NCBI RefSeq assembly: GCF_937863155.1
Contig: NZ_CALMFB010000051.1
Coordinates: forward strand, 1 to 43,713
DNA: 43,713 nt
Direction: 5' to 3'
From: an uncultured Brevundimonas sp.
GTDB taxonomy: Bacteria > Pseudomonadota > Alphaproteobacteria > Caulobacterales > Caulobacteraceae
A model generated the notes under the pieces. It was not told the DNA's origin, ran no database searches, and worked only from the letters and a program-made list of their open reading frames with translations. Every line of letters starts with the position of its first letter. Position 1 is the stretch's first letter. A program made the position numbers and the translations under genes. Of the stretch, positions 25,903 through 34,020 are shown piece after piece.

Positions 25903-27264
25903 ATGGCTCAGTTTGACCCACGTCGCCAGCCGATGCGTCTCGCGCCGCATGCGTTCACGGCTCTGGCGGCTGTTTCGGTGGCCCTGTTGGCCGGCCGCGT
26001 CTATCAGCCCGCGCGGGCTGAAGAAGCGCCGCCGCTGACCCAGGCCCAGATCGACACACTGGAAGCCCAGGCCTTCGCCGCCGCCGCCGCGCCCGCCGGA
26101 CTGACCGCGCCCGAAGCCGTCCCCGTACAGATTCGCCGTGGCGAGACCTTCGAGCAGGCCGTGCGCCGCACCGGCGTCTCGGATCAGGACGCCTCGGCCG
26201 TCGCCGCCACAGTCGCTAACGCGCTGGACGTGAATCAGATCCGCGCCGGCCTGCGTTTTGAAACCGCCATCTCGCGCCCGCGCGGCGGCCTGGGCGAGGC
26301 CCGGCTGGTCGGTCTGACCATGCGCACCGGCCCGGCCAGCCAGTTGACCGTGTCGCGCAGCTTCGACGGCGCCCTGCGCTTGCGCGCGCTGGAAGAAAAA
26401 GTCACCCACGAGACCATGGTGCTGAAGGGCGACGTCGAGCGGTCGCTGTCGGCCAGCGCCCGTGAACTGGGCGCCACCGCCTCGATCGTGCGCGCCGCCA
26501 GCCGCCTGTTCGCCACCAAATTCGACATGCAGCGCGACGTGCGCTCTTCGGATGAGTTCACCCTGGTCTTCGACCGTGACGTGACCGAGGCGGGCCGCAC
26601 GGTGTCGGTGGGCGAACTGCTGTACGCCCAGCTGCGGGGCCAGACCTTCTATCGCTTCACCCCCGCCGGCTCGAAGACGGCCCAGTATTTCGACGCCTCG
26701 GGCAAGAATCTGCGCTCGGCCATGATGCGCACCCCGCTGCAGAGCTTCCGCCGCGTGTCCTCGGGCTTCGGCGTGCGTCGTCACCCGATCTCGGGCTATC
26801 GCAAGATGCACCAGGGCATCGATTTCGCCGCTGGCACCGGCACGCCGGTCGTGGCCCCCGCCGACGGCGTAGTGGTCGAGGCCCGTCGTTGGGGCGGCTA
26901 TGGCAACTGGCTGCGCATCCGCCACGCCAATGGGCTGGAATCCGGTTACGGCCACCTGTCGCGCTACGGCTCGGGCATCCGCGCCGGCCAGCGCGTCAGC
27001 CAGGGCCAGATCGTGGCCTATGTCGGTTCGACCGGCGCCTCGACCGGGCCGCACCTGCACTATGAGATCTGGCGCAACGGCCAGCGGATCAATCCGGCCG
27101 GCATCCGCACCACCGAGGGCACCGAGCTGAAGGGCGCCGACCTGGCCGCCTTCCGCGCCGAAAAGGCCCGTATCGACCGCATCATCGCCTCGGGCGGCGA
27201 ACGCAAGCCCGCCCAGCTGCAGCCCGCGGTCGAAGGTCTGCGTCCGGCCCAGACGGCCGAGTAA
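25903..27264 (+). CDS. M23-family (LytM) peptidoglycan endopeptidase
   Basis: 453 residues. A hydrophobic segment at about residues 18-40 acts as signal or anchor. Next comes a LysM/OapA-like region (VQIRRGETFEQAVRRTGVS, residues about 76-95) and a second globular part (SLSASARELGATASIVRAAS, DEFTLVFDRDV). The peptidase domain has HPISGYRKMHQGIDFA with zinc ligands His303 and Asp307, YGHLSRY, and the HLH motif at 384-386 (GPHLHYEIW), all ligands intact, so it should be an active enzyme and not a dead amidase activator. It cuts the peptide cross-links of peptidoglycan in the periplasm. A weak GGGGA ribosome site precedes the chosen ATG; the Met ten codons later is an alternative. Overall order resembles MepM-type enzymes. 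Confidence 0.93.
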   Translation: MAQFDPRRQPMRLAPHAFTALAAVSVALLAGRVYQPARAEEAPPLTQAQIDTLEAQAFAAAAAPAGLTAPEAVPVQIRRGETFEQAVRRTGVSDQDASAVAATVANALDVNQIRAGLRFETAISRPRGGLGEARLVGLTMRTGPASQLTVSRSFDGALRLRALEEKVTHETMVLKGDVERSLSASARELGATASIVRAASRLFATKFDMQRDVRSSDEFTLVFDRDVTEAGRTVSVGELLYAQLRGQTFYRFTPAGSKTAQYFDASGKNLRSAMMRTPLQSFRRVSSGFGVRRHPISGYRKMHQGIDFAAGTGTPVVAPADGVVVEARRWGGYGNWLRIRHANGLESGYGHLSRYGSGIRAGQRVSQGQIVAYVGSTGASTGPHLHYEIWRNGQRINPAGIRTTEGTELKGADLAAFRAEKARIDRIIASGGERKPAQLQPAVEGLRPAQTAE

Positions 27265-27274
27265 GACTGATCCA

Positions 27275-28915
27275 CTAGCCCACCAGAACGGGCGTCGCGG
27301 GCTTGCCGCCCTCGGGGCACGACAGGCCCAGCATCCGCACGTCCGCCTCGCCGAACTTCAGGCCCAGGGCGTCCAGCAGGGCGTTGACCACCCCGTCCAG
27401 CAGCGGTGACAGCGGGGCCAGCAGCGCGCCCAACGCCCCGGCCAGATCCCCCAGGCCCAGCCCCAGGCCGATCACCTTCACCTTGATGTCCAGTCGCCCC
27501 AGCAGGCTGGCCACCAGCCCGCCGACGAAGCCGCGCGATCCCACGGTCTTGACCGCCTGTTCCTCGATCTCGGCGGCGTTGAAGCTGACGGTGCGATAGC
27601 CCTGATCGGCGGCCTCGATCTCGGACGACCCGGTCACCGTGACCAGGCCCCCGACCGACAGGAAGGTCGCCGGCGACACCGTCAGGCTCTGTTTGAAATT
27701 ATGCAGCCGGCTCTCGTCGATGGTCCCGATGCTGGCGCGCGCCACGCCGGGCCGCACCCCCAGATCCACCCGCTGCGACGGGGTGCAACGCAAGGATTCC
27801 AGCCGCGCCTCGGACGGCGCCAGCTCCACCAGGATCGGCAGGGTCACCTGGGCCAGACCCGACAGCGCCTGGGCCGTGCGGGCGCGGATGTACAGGCGCG
27901 CCTGGGCCGTGCGGATGATGGGTTGGCCCGTGTCCGTCACCGTCATCCAGGGCGAGCCATTGGGCCGTTCACCGATGGCCAGGCTGACCTTCAGGTCCGC
28001 CAGCCCCGCCTGGGCGCCCAGGTTCAGCGCCAATTGCCGGTCGCCACCCGTCTGGAGCATGGCGGTGGCCATATCCAGGGCCGACACCCGCGCATCCAGC
28101 CCGCCGCGCAGGGCCATGGGGGCGTCGGCCTCCAGCCCGATCAGTTCGCCGATCTTCAGCCGCAGCCCGTCCGCCGCCTGGGCCAGTTTGTTCAGGGCCG
28201 ATCCGTCGCTGTCCCCCGCCAGCCGGTCCAGGATGTTCAGGGCGCGGCTGGTCTCGATCTCGGATCGCAACAGGGCGTCATAGTCGCCGACCGTCAGACC
28301 CAGGTCGGTCGACAGGGCGTCGGTGAACTGAAGCAGGCTGACGTCCGCCGCCGCCAGGGCGTTGTAGTCCAGCGCCGTCAGCGAGACGTTCGACCCCGTC
28401 AGGCCCGACAGCAGGGCGTTGGCCAGTCCCCCGTCCAGCCGCGCCAGACGCGATCCGATCGAGAACATGGCCAACGGCTCGCCCAATGTGGTCGCCGCCG
28501 TGCCGGTGCGGTGCACGGCGATGGTGTCGCGCCCCAGAATCCAGCGCCCGAAATGCAGCGGCGCCTGTCCGCTCAGGGTCACGCGCGCGGCGTTGGCGGG
28601 CCCTTGGCCCGACTGGAACCGGTCATGCGGCGCCCGCGCGGCGTCGGCGACATACAGGCCGGTCGTGGACTGTACGGTGACGGCCTGTCCGACATTGGCG
28701 GCGGCGGTGGCGCGGGCGGCGTCGGCATGGCGCGCCAGGTCTCGCGCGGCGGCCAGGGCCGACAGGTCCGCCGCCCCCTGCAGCTTGCGGGCGTAAAGGG
28801 CGACCGATCCCACATCGATGACCAGGGCCGCGATGGCGCACAAAAGGGCGCCCGCCACGGCCGCCATCACGGCCACGCCGCCGGACCGGTCATGGATCAG
28901 CCGCCGGGCGATCAT
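27275..28915 (-). CDS. tadG: TadG-like pilus assembly protein
   Basis: 546 residues. The N-terminus is the Tad/TadG domain: SGGVAVMAAVAGALLCAIAALVIDVG-type membrane helix (11-36; it continues VALYARKLQGAADLSALAA), typical of Flp pilus accessory proteins. The rest is long, periplasmic and Ala/Leu-rich with repeated helical stretches and no von Willebrand motif that I can see. The C-terminus has two cysteines (LRCTPSQ at about 380 and LSCPEGG near the end). TadG helps assemble tight-adherence pili at the envelope. The ATG overlaps the tadE stop by 4 bases. It ends 10 bases from the convergent M23 gene. Confidence 0.85.
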   Translation of the reverse strand: MIARRLIHDRSGGVAVMAAVAGALLCAIAALVIDVGSVALYARKLQGAADLSALAAARDLARHADAARATAAANVGQAVTVQSTTGLYVADAARAPHDRFQSGQGPANAARVTLSGQAPLHFGRWILGRDTIAVHRTGTAATTLGEPLAMFSIGSRLARLDGGLANALLSGLTGSNVSLTALDYNALAAADVSLLQFTDALSTDLGLTVGDYDALLRSEIETSRALNILDRLAGDSDGSALNKLAQAADGLRLKIGELIGLEADAPMALRGGLDARVSALDMATAMLQTGGDRQLALNLGAQAGLADLKVSLAIGERPNGSPWMTVTDTGQPIIRTAQARLYIRARTAQALSGLAQVTLPILVELAPSEARLESLRCTPSQRVDLGVRPGVARASIGTIDESRLHNFKQSLTVSPATFLSVGGLVTVTGSSEIEAADQGYRTVSFNAAEIEEQAVKTVGSRGFVGGLVASLLGRLDIKVKVIGLGLGLGDLAGALGALLAPLSPLLDGVVNALLDALGLKFGEADVRMLGLSCPEGGKPATPVLVG

Positions 28916-29334
28916 CAGTAGCCGCCTGTGCGGACCACGGCCGTCCGCTGGATCACCCCCGGCGGGGCGGGCAACAGGCCGGCCAGGGCCATGATCGGAT
29001 GGGCGCTGACGTCATAGGCCACCTGCACGCGGATGGCCTGAAGGTCGGACTGGACCGTGACTACGGCCCGCGTAGGGTCCAGCCCGGCGCCGGCCTGGGC
29101 CTGGGTGGCGATGAAGGTGCGGGCCAGCTGTTCGCGTTCGGCCACGTCCAGCCCGCCGACGGCCGCACGGGCGCCTTCGGACGCCAGAGTCTGGACCGAC
29201 TGGGCCATCCAGAACCAGCCGCCATAGACAACCAGACCCGCCAGCAGCAGGACCAGCAGCGGCCCCACCAGGGCGAATTCGACGGCGGCGGAGCCTTCCC
29301 GCCTGATCCGATCCAAGGGGGAACGAGCAACCAT
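28915..29334 (-). CDS. tadE: TadE-like pseudopilin/pilus assembly protein
   Basis: 139 residues. Prepilin-like start: basic leader, then REGSAAVEFALVGPLLVLLL (residues 12-31) with the conserved Glu19 and a hydrophobic helix, the TadE pattern. The remainder is a small periplasmic domain (QLARTFIATQAQAGAGLDPT, VTVQSDLQAIRVQVAYDV). AGGA about 7 bases upstream supports the ATG. It forms a two-gene unit with tadG; the ATPases, secretin, prepilin peptidase and flp pilin are absent from the window. Confidence 0.87.
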   Translation of the reverse strand: MVARSPLDRIRREGSAAVEFALVGPLLVLLLAGLVVYGGWFWMAQSVQTLASEGARAAVGGLDVAEREQLARTFIATQAQAGAGLDPTRAVVTVQSDLQAIRVQVAYDVSAHPIMALAGLLPAPPGVIQRTAVVRTGGY

Positions 29335-29405
29335 GGCGCGATCCTCATGACTAAGGATCGCAACCTATGCGCGCATTGATTAAACCTTTGTTCCCACCAC
29401 GCGAA

Positions 29406-29429
29406 AGGCCCGCCGCAAGCGACGGGCCT
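29406..29429 (-). terminator. Hairpin downstream of the entericidin-like gene
   Basis: AGGCCCG (29406-29412) and CGGGCCT (29423-29429) form a 7-bp stem with a 10-base loop, 23 bases after the stop of the entericidin-like gene. On the minus strand only TTT follows, so it is a weak intrinsic terminator; it separates that gene from tadE. Confidence 0.55.
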
Positions 29430-29452
29430 AAAGGGTCGCGCTGAACCGGCGT

Positions 29453-29590
29453 TCAGTTCTTGGCCTGCTCCGCGCCCGAAGTGACCGCCTGACCGGCGGC
29501 CGAGACATCGCGGCCGACGCCCGAGATGGTGTTGCAGGCCGACACGGCCAGGGCGGCCGCGACCAGGGTCAGGGTGACGATCTTGCGCAT
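29453..29590 (-). CDS. Entericidin A/B-family small lipoprotein
   Basis: 45 residues. MRKIVTLTLVAAALAVSAC gives a lipobox VSAC (Cys19), followed by NTISGVGRDVSAAGQAVTSG, the standard entericidin mature peptide that forms a short amphipathic helix. In E. coli the ecnA/ecnB pair is an antidote/toxin with EcnB stress-induced; in alphaproteobacteria, solitary copies are common members of the general stress response. No second copy lies alongside. The frame extends upstream with no lipobox, so the inner ATG is chosen. Confidence 0.9.
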   Translation of the reverse strand: MRKIVTLTLVAAALAVSACNTISGVGRDVSAAGQAVTSGAEQAKN

Positions 29591-29627
29591 GGGATTCCCC
29601 GCTTGAAGTGGTTTCAACCGTGGCCGT

Positions 29628-29653
29628 AACGCCAAGCGTGACCATTGGGTTGC
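29628..29653 (-). promoter_or_regulatory. Possible EcfG-type stress promoter for the entericidin-like gene
   Basis: On the minus strand GCAAC (29653-29649), a 17-base spacer and CGTT (29631-29628) lie 38 bases before the start. The alphaproteobacterial EcfG consensus is GGAAC-N16/17-CGTT, so there is one mismatch in the -35. Plausible because entericidin genes often belong to this regulon; unproven. Confidence 0.3.
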
Positions 29654-29691
29654 ATGGCCAAGTTCGGGCCGGTCTGCTAACGCCCGTGACC

Positions 29692-31362
29692 ATGACCCAA
29701 GCGCCCGATACCGCCGCCCGCCGCCTTGTCGAAACCCTGGTGATGAACGGGGTGGACCGCGTCTTTTGCGTGCCGGGCGAGAGCTATCTGGCCGTGCTGG
29801 ACGCCCTGGCCGATGTGAAGGACCGCATCCAGGTCGTCACCTGCCGGCACGAGGCGGGCGCCGCCAATATGGCCGAGGCCTATGGCAAGCTGACGGGAAA
29901 ACCTGGGGTCTGCATGGTCACGCGCGGGCCCGGCGCGACCCATGCCAGCATCGGCGTGCATACGGCGCACCAGGATTCCACGCCGATGATCCTGTTCGTC
30001 GGCCAGATCGCCCTGACCGACCGGGGCCGCGGCGCCTTTCAGGAGGTCGATTACCGCGAGGTGTTCGGCGGCCTGGCCAAATGGGCGACCGAGATCGAAA
30101 GCCCCGAACGCACCGTCGAGGTCGTCGAACGGGCCTTCGCTACCGCGCTTCAGGGCCGGATGGGCCCGGTGGTCGTGGCCCTGCCCGAAGACCTGTTGCA
30201 CGCCCAGGGCGGGCCGGCGCCGATCAAGCCGGTGGTTCCGGCCCGCGCCGGTCTGGACCCGGCCTTCGTCGATCAGGTGCGCGAACGACTGGCCAGGGCC
30301 GAACGCCCGCTGCTGGTGCTGGGCGGATCGGGCTGGACCACCGAGGCCGCCGCCGCCATCGGCGACTGGGCCGAGCGGATCGGCCTGCCGGTCTCCCTGT
30401 CGTTCCGGCGCAAGGACATATTGTCGAACGACCGGCCCAACTACGCCGGCGACCTGGGCCTGGGGTGCAATCCCAAGCTGACGGCGCGGGCCAAGGCGGC
30501 GGACCTGATCATCGCCATCGGCGCCCGCCTGGGCGAGAATCCGACCCAGGGCTACACCCTGCTGGACCGCGCCCGCACGGCCCAGACCCTGATCCACATC
30601 CATCCGGGGGCCGAAGAACTGGGCCGTGTCTGGACGCCCCTGATGGCCGCCACGGCCGACAACAGCCTGGCCGCCCACGCCCTGTCGGCCATCGATCCGG
30701 GCCGCGACTGGCATGAGGAGGCGAAAGCCGCCCACGCCGACTATCAGGCCTTCTCCACCCCCGTGGCCGTGACCGGGGCGGTGAACATGAGCGAATGCAT
30801 GGCGCACCTGACGAAGGCCCTGCCGGCCGACGCCGTGGTGACCAATGGCGCGGGCAATTTCGCCGCCTGGCTGCACCGCTTCTATCGCCACCGCGCCTGT
30901 CGCACCCAGCTGGCGCCGACCTCTGGCGCCATGGGCTATGGCTATCCGGCCGCCGTCGCCGCCAAGAGCGTCCATCCCGAGCGCGAGGTCGTCTGCATCG
31001 CCGGCGACGGCGACTTCATGATGACGGCCCAGGAGATGGCCACCGCCGCCCAGCACGGCCTGGGCGTGGTCGTGGTGGTGGTTGACAACGGGACATACGG
31101 CACCATCCGCATGCACCAGGAGACCCACTATCCGGGGCCCCCGCGTGTGATCGCCACCGATCTGAAGAACCCCGATTTCGTGAAATACGCCGAAGCCTTC
31201 GGCGCCTTCGCCGTGCGCTGCGAAACCACGGCGGATTTCCCGGCCGCCCTGGACAGCGCGCGAGCGGCCGCCCGCCAGGGTCAGCCGGCGCTGGTGCATC
31301 TGATCACCTCGGCCGAGGATATCGCCCCGGGCCGGACCATCAGCGGCCTGCGCGGCGCCTGA
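29692..31362 (+). CDS. Thiamine-pyrophosphate enzyme, acetolactate-synthase-like
   Basis: 556 residues, three-domain ThDP enzyme. N-terminal Pyr domain with the catalytic Glu54 (TCRHEAGAANMAEAYGK), GPGATHASIGVHTAHQDSTP; central domain (about 190-320) with PLLVLGGSGW; PP domain with the metal motif GDGDFMMTAQEMATAAQHGL (438-457) ending in DNGTYGTIRMHQ. It resembles IlvB and related decarboxylases/carboligases; there is no adjacent ilvN regulatory subunit and no isoleucine-valine genes. The exact reaction is unknown; it may be an acetolactate synthase-like enzyme that uses another 2-oxo acid. The ATG is preferred over the GTG two codons upstream. Stop abuts the stop of the convergent TonB-like gene with no base between. 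Confidence 0.88.
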   Translation: MTQAPDTAARRLVETLVMNGVDRVFCVPGESYLAVLDALADVKDRIQVVTCRHEAGAANMAEAYGKLTGKPGVCMVTRGPGATHASIGVHTAHQDSTPMILFVGQIALTDRGRGAFQEVDYREVFGGLAKWATEIESPERTVEVVERAFATALQGRMGPVVVALPEDLLHAQGGPAPIKPVVPARAGLDPAFVDQVRERLARAERPLLVLGGSGWTTEAAAAIGDWAERIGLPVSLSFRRKDILSNDRPNYAGDLGLGCNPKLTARAKAADLIIAIGARLGENPTQGYTLLDRARTAQTLIHIHPGAEELGRVWTPLMAATADNSLAAHALSAIDPGRDWHEEAKAAHADYQAFSTPVAVTGAVNMSECMAHLTKALPADAVVTNGAGNFAAWLHRFYRHRACRTQLAPTSGAMGYGYPAAVAAKSVHPEREVVCIAGDGDFMMTAQEMATAAQHGLGVVVVVVDNGTYGTIRMHQETHYPGPPRVIATDLKNPDFVKYAEAFGAFAVRCETTADFPAALDSARAAARQGQPALVHLITSAEDIAPGRTISGLRGA

Positions 31363-31899
31363 TCAGTCCGGCGTGCTGGCCGGCGTGCTGGCCGGCGCGG
31401 CGTCTTCCATCTGGAACCGGATGCGGAACCGGATCGAAGAATCCACCGCCGCCCCATCGATCTGGCGCGGATGCAGGCGCGCATCGCGCGCCGCCGCATC
31501 GGCCGCGGCGGCGAAGCCATAACCGGCGGGGTCTTCGCGCACCGTGCGACAGGCGCCCAGCCGGCCTTCGGCCAGAGCTTCGCAAACCAGCTCCACCTCG
31601 CCGCTCTCGATCCCCTGATAGGCGGCATAGTCGGGATATTGCGGCGCAGGACGCACCGCCCACGCGGGGTTGCGCACCGCCCGGCCCAGGTCGTCCTGCG
31701 TGGCCGGCGGTGGCGGCGCCTCGGCGCGCACCTGGATCAGGGGGCCGCCGCCGCCCGTCCTGGACGGCCAAGGGTGACGCAGCAGCCCGTCGAAGCCGAA
31801 GCCGACACCCACCGAAACCGCGCCGACCAGGGCGATGACCACGCCCCAGGCGATCAGATCGGTTCGACGGTCATCCTGTCTGCGGCCCCGGGCGCCCAT
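31363..31899 (-). CDS. TonB-like energy-transducer protein
   Basis: 178 residues. Basic cytoplasmic tail, one membrane helix (about 15-36), short linker with Pro-rich stretch (EAPPPPATQ), then a TonB C-terminal domain (about 85-165): QYPDYAAYQGIESGEVELVC, GRLGACRTVREDPAGYGFA, RLHPRQIDGAAVDSSIRFRI. The linker is far shorter than in classic TonB (about 30 residues against over 100), so it may not reach the outer membrane alone. No ExbB/ExbD pair is adjacent. It is downstream of yebC by three bases and so in its operon. The last residues come from a 12-bp tandem repeat (ASTPASTP). Confidence 0.82.
   Translation of the reverse strand: MGARGRRQDDRRTDLIAWGVVIALVGAVSVGVGFGFDGLLRHPWPSRTGGGGPLIQVRAEAPPPPATQDDLGRAVRNPAWAVRPAPQYPDYAAYQGIESGEVELVCEALAEGRLGACRTVREDPAGYGFAAAADAAARDARLHPRQIDGAAVDSSIRFRIRFQMEDAAPASTPASTPD
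31370..31393. repeat. 12-bp tandem repeat at the 3' end of the TonB-like gene
   Basis: GGCGTGCTGGCC occurs twice head to tail (31370-31381 and 31382-31393) and encodes the repeated Ala-Ser-Thr-Pro at the C-terminus. In frame, so copy-number change would lengthen the tail without a frameshift. Confidence 0.85.
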
Positions 31900-31902
31900 G
31901 CA

Positions 31903-32676
31903 TCACCCGGCGTATTTGGCCAGGTCTTCGTCCGAGATGTCCTCGTTCGAATAGACCGACGACACGTCGTCCTCGGCGTCCAGGGCGTCCAGCAGCTTCA
32001 TCAGAGTGCCGACCGCGTCGCCGGTCACCGGAACCTCGGATTGCGGCTTCCAGACGATGGCGGTCGACTTGGGGTCGCCCAGCACCTTGGACATGGCCTC
32101 GGCCACATCGTTCAGATCCTCGAAGGCGGTCCAGATGGTGTGGCCCGGCGCGTCCTCATAGATGTCGGGCTTGACCAGATCGCTCTCGACGTCCTGGGCG
32201 CCGGCCTCGATGGCGGCTTCCATGATGGCGTCCTCGGTCCCGGCTTCGGCCGGATAGATGATCTGGCCCACCCGATCCCACATGAAGGCGACCGAGTTCA
32301 TTTCGCCCAGGGCGCCGCCGTTCTTGGCGAAGGCGGCCCGCACATTGGCGCCGGCCCGGTTGCGGTTGTCGGTCAGGACTTCGACGATGATCCCGACCCC
32401 GCCCGGCCCGCGGCCTTCGTAGCGGATCTCCTCCATCGTATCGACGTCGCCGGCCACGGCCTTCTTGATGGCCCGGTCGATATTGTCCTTGGGCATGGAC
32501 TCGGCCTTGGCGTTGTTCACCGCCAGGCGCAGGCGCGGATTCATGGCCGGGTCGGGCATGCCCGATTTGGCGGCCACGGTGATGTCGCGCGACAGTTTGG
32601 AGAACAGCTTGGAGCGGACCGCATCGGCGCGCCCCTTGCGATGCATGATGTTCTTGAATTTGGAATGGCCGGCCAT
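31903..32676 (-). CDS. yebC: YebC/PmpR-family protein
   Basis: 257 residues. Opens with the family signature [19 protein letters not shown], then [59 protein letters not shown] and [19 protein letters not shown]; the C-terminal [14 protein letters not shown] matches too. YebC proteins have been described as DNA-binding regulators and, more recently, as factors that relieve ribosome stalling at polyproline. The ATG is set by this signature; the open frame upstream is not conserved. Three bases separate the stop from the TonB-like start. Confidence 0.97.
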   Translation of the reverse strand: MAGHSKFKNIMHRKGRADAVRSKLFSKLSRDITVAAKSGMPDPAMNPRLRLAVNNAKAESMPKDNIDRAIKKAVAGDVDTMEEIRYEGRGPGGVGIIVEVLTDNRNRAGANVRAAFAKNGGALGEMNSVAFMWDRVGQIIYPAEAGTEDAIMEAAIEAGAQDVESDLVKPDIYEDAPGHTIWTAFEDLNDVAEAMSKVLGDPKSTAIVWKPQSEVPVTGDAVGTLMKLLDALDAEDDVSSVYSNEDISDEDLAKYAG

Positions 32677-32838
32677 GAAGCTCTCTGTCTGGGTCCGTGG
32701 ATGCTCGCGCCACACGCGCTCACGACATGAGCGCGCCTGACGGGCGCGCCCGTCTAACGCACGGCGGGCCATCTGTCACGGTCACGGAACCGCAAGGGTT
32801 GGCGACGTATTATGCCGGTCGAACCAGGAGATGACGCC

Positions 32839-33048
32839 ATGGGCGCCGAAGAAGCTCTGATCGACGACGACCTGTATGACGACGACCTGCACAGCGACTA
32901 CGCCCAGGCCGACATCGTCGAATGGTATGAAGCCCGGCCCGTCACCGTCTCGACGGCGGTGGCTACCGGCTCGATCATCACGGCCTTCGCCCTGGGGGTG
33001 CTGACGGCGGTGGGCGCCCTGGCGCTGATGGGCCGTCTGGACGACTGA
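32839..33048 (+). CDS. Small acidic single-pass membrane protein of unknown function
   Basis: 69 residues. The first half is strongly acidic (IDDDLYDDDLHSDYAQ); the second half holds one membrane helix (about 43-65, TGSIITAFALGVLTAVGALALM) and a short GRLDD tail. No family known to me. AGGAG eight bases before the ATG at 32839 decides the start; an ATG nine codons earlier (32812) has no ribosome site. Divergent from yebC with a 162-base gap. Confidence 0.7.
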   Translation: MGAEEALIDDDLYDDDLHSDYAQADIVEWYEARPVTVSTAVATGSIITAFALGVLTAVGALALMGRLDD

Positions 33049-33102
33049 CGTCGCGGCGTCGATGGGGTTTGCGGCGGCCGGTCGTCGCGGCATGATCGGC
33101 GC

Positions 33103-33495
33103 ATGACCGCCGCGCGCCGCAACCGCTTTGATCGCCTGATCGCCGCCCTGAGCCTGCTGGTCCTGGCCTTGGGGACGGTTGTCGTCTGGCGATTGGCCCA
33201 GGACGGCGCCGAACGGCCCGAAAGCCTGGATGACCGCGCCCTGCGCCAGATCCGCACCGAACTGGGGCGCGCCGCAGAGCTGCGCTATATCGAACCGGGC
33301 CTTGGCCCCGTCGCCTGCGGCTATGCGGCGCGCGGACGCGGTGGGCCGGCCGTGGCCTTTGTCTCGCGGCCCCAGCGCATCCTGTTCGGCGACGATCCTT
33401 TGCCGCGCGAATTCGCCGAGACGCGCGACCGCTATTGCCCCGGCTTCGCCCGGCAGCCGGGCGCGACGACAGCTTCCGTCAGTGGCGCGGGCTGA
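33103..33495 (+). CDS. Hypothetical protein with N-terminal membrane helix
   Basis: 130 residues, no recognised family. Basic start (MTAARRNRFDR) then one helix at about 11-31 (LIAALSLLVLALGTVVVWRL); the remaining 95 residues would be periplasmic and contain two cysteines (PVACGYAARG, RDRYCPGF) that could pair. Codon bias fits a real gene. Followed after 24 bases by another unknown membrane protein on the same strand. Confidence 0.65.
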   Translation: MTAARRNRFDRLIAALSLLVLALGTVVVWRLAQDGAERPESLDDRALRQIRTELGRAAELRYIEPGLGPVACGYAARGRGGPAVAFVSRPQRILFGDDPLPREFAETRDRYCPGFARQPGATTASVSGAG

Positions 33496-33519
33496 CGGCC
33501 GTAGGCAGGTTTCTGCGCC

Positions 33520-34020
33520 ATGACCCGCCGCACCGTGACGCTTCTGACCCCTCACGCTCTGGATCAGGTGCGCACGCGTCTGAGCGCGGCCATCGACCAC
33601 CCGTTGAACCTGACGGGCGCCCGTCCGGCGCTGGGCCGGGTCGGGCCATACACCGCCTGGCTTTACCAACGCCGCCCTATCAACAACGCCTTCCAGACCG
33701 TCTTCAGCCTGGTGCTGGAGCCGCAGGACGAGCGTCAGGGGGACGGCGTCATCCTGCATGGCGTGTCGGACATCGGCGCCTTCGGGCGGCTGCTGCTGGG
33801 GCTGATGACCCTCATGCTGGTCGGGGTCGCCATCATGGCGCGGCATGAACTGGGCGCGGCCTCGGCTATCCCCTGGCTGATCGCCGGGGCGGGCGCGGTC
33901 GGCGTCGGCCTGATCTACGCCGTCGGGCGGGCCATGGCGGCGGGCGAGCACGACTTTCTGGTGCGGTTTCTGATACAGACGCTGGACGCGCGGGTGATCC
34001 AGACGCCGCGCGACGACTGA
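33520..34020 (+). CDS. Hypothetical protein with two membrane helices
   Basis: 166 residues, no family recognised. A soluble N-terminal part of about 85 residues (LTPHALDQVRTRLSAAIDHP, QRRPINNAFQTVFSLVLE) is followed by two helices (about 87-107 GAFGRLLLGLMTLMLVGVAI and 113-135 SAIPWLIAGAGAVGVGLIYA) and a cytoplasmic tail. Its stop shares one base with the ybgC start, which suggests co-translation with the Tol-Pal operon. Confidence 0.65.
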   Translation: MTRRTVTLLTPHALDQVRTRLSAAIDHPLNLTGARPALGRVGPYTAWLYQRRPINNAFQTVFSLVLEPQDERQGDGVILHGVSDIGAFGRLLLGLMTLMLVGVAIMARHELGAASAIPWLIAGAGAVGVGLIYAVGRAMAAGEHDFLVRFLIQTLDARVIQTPRDD

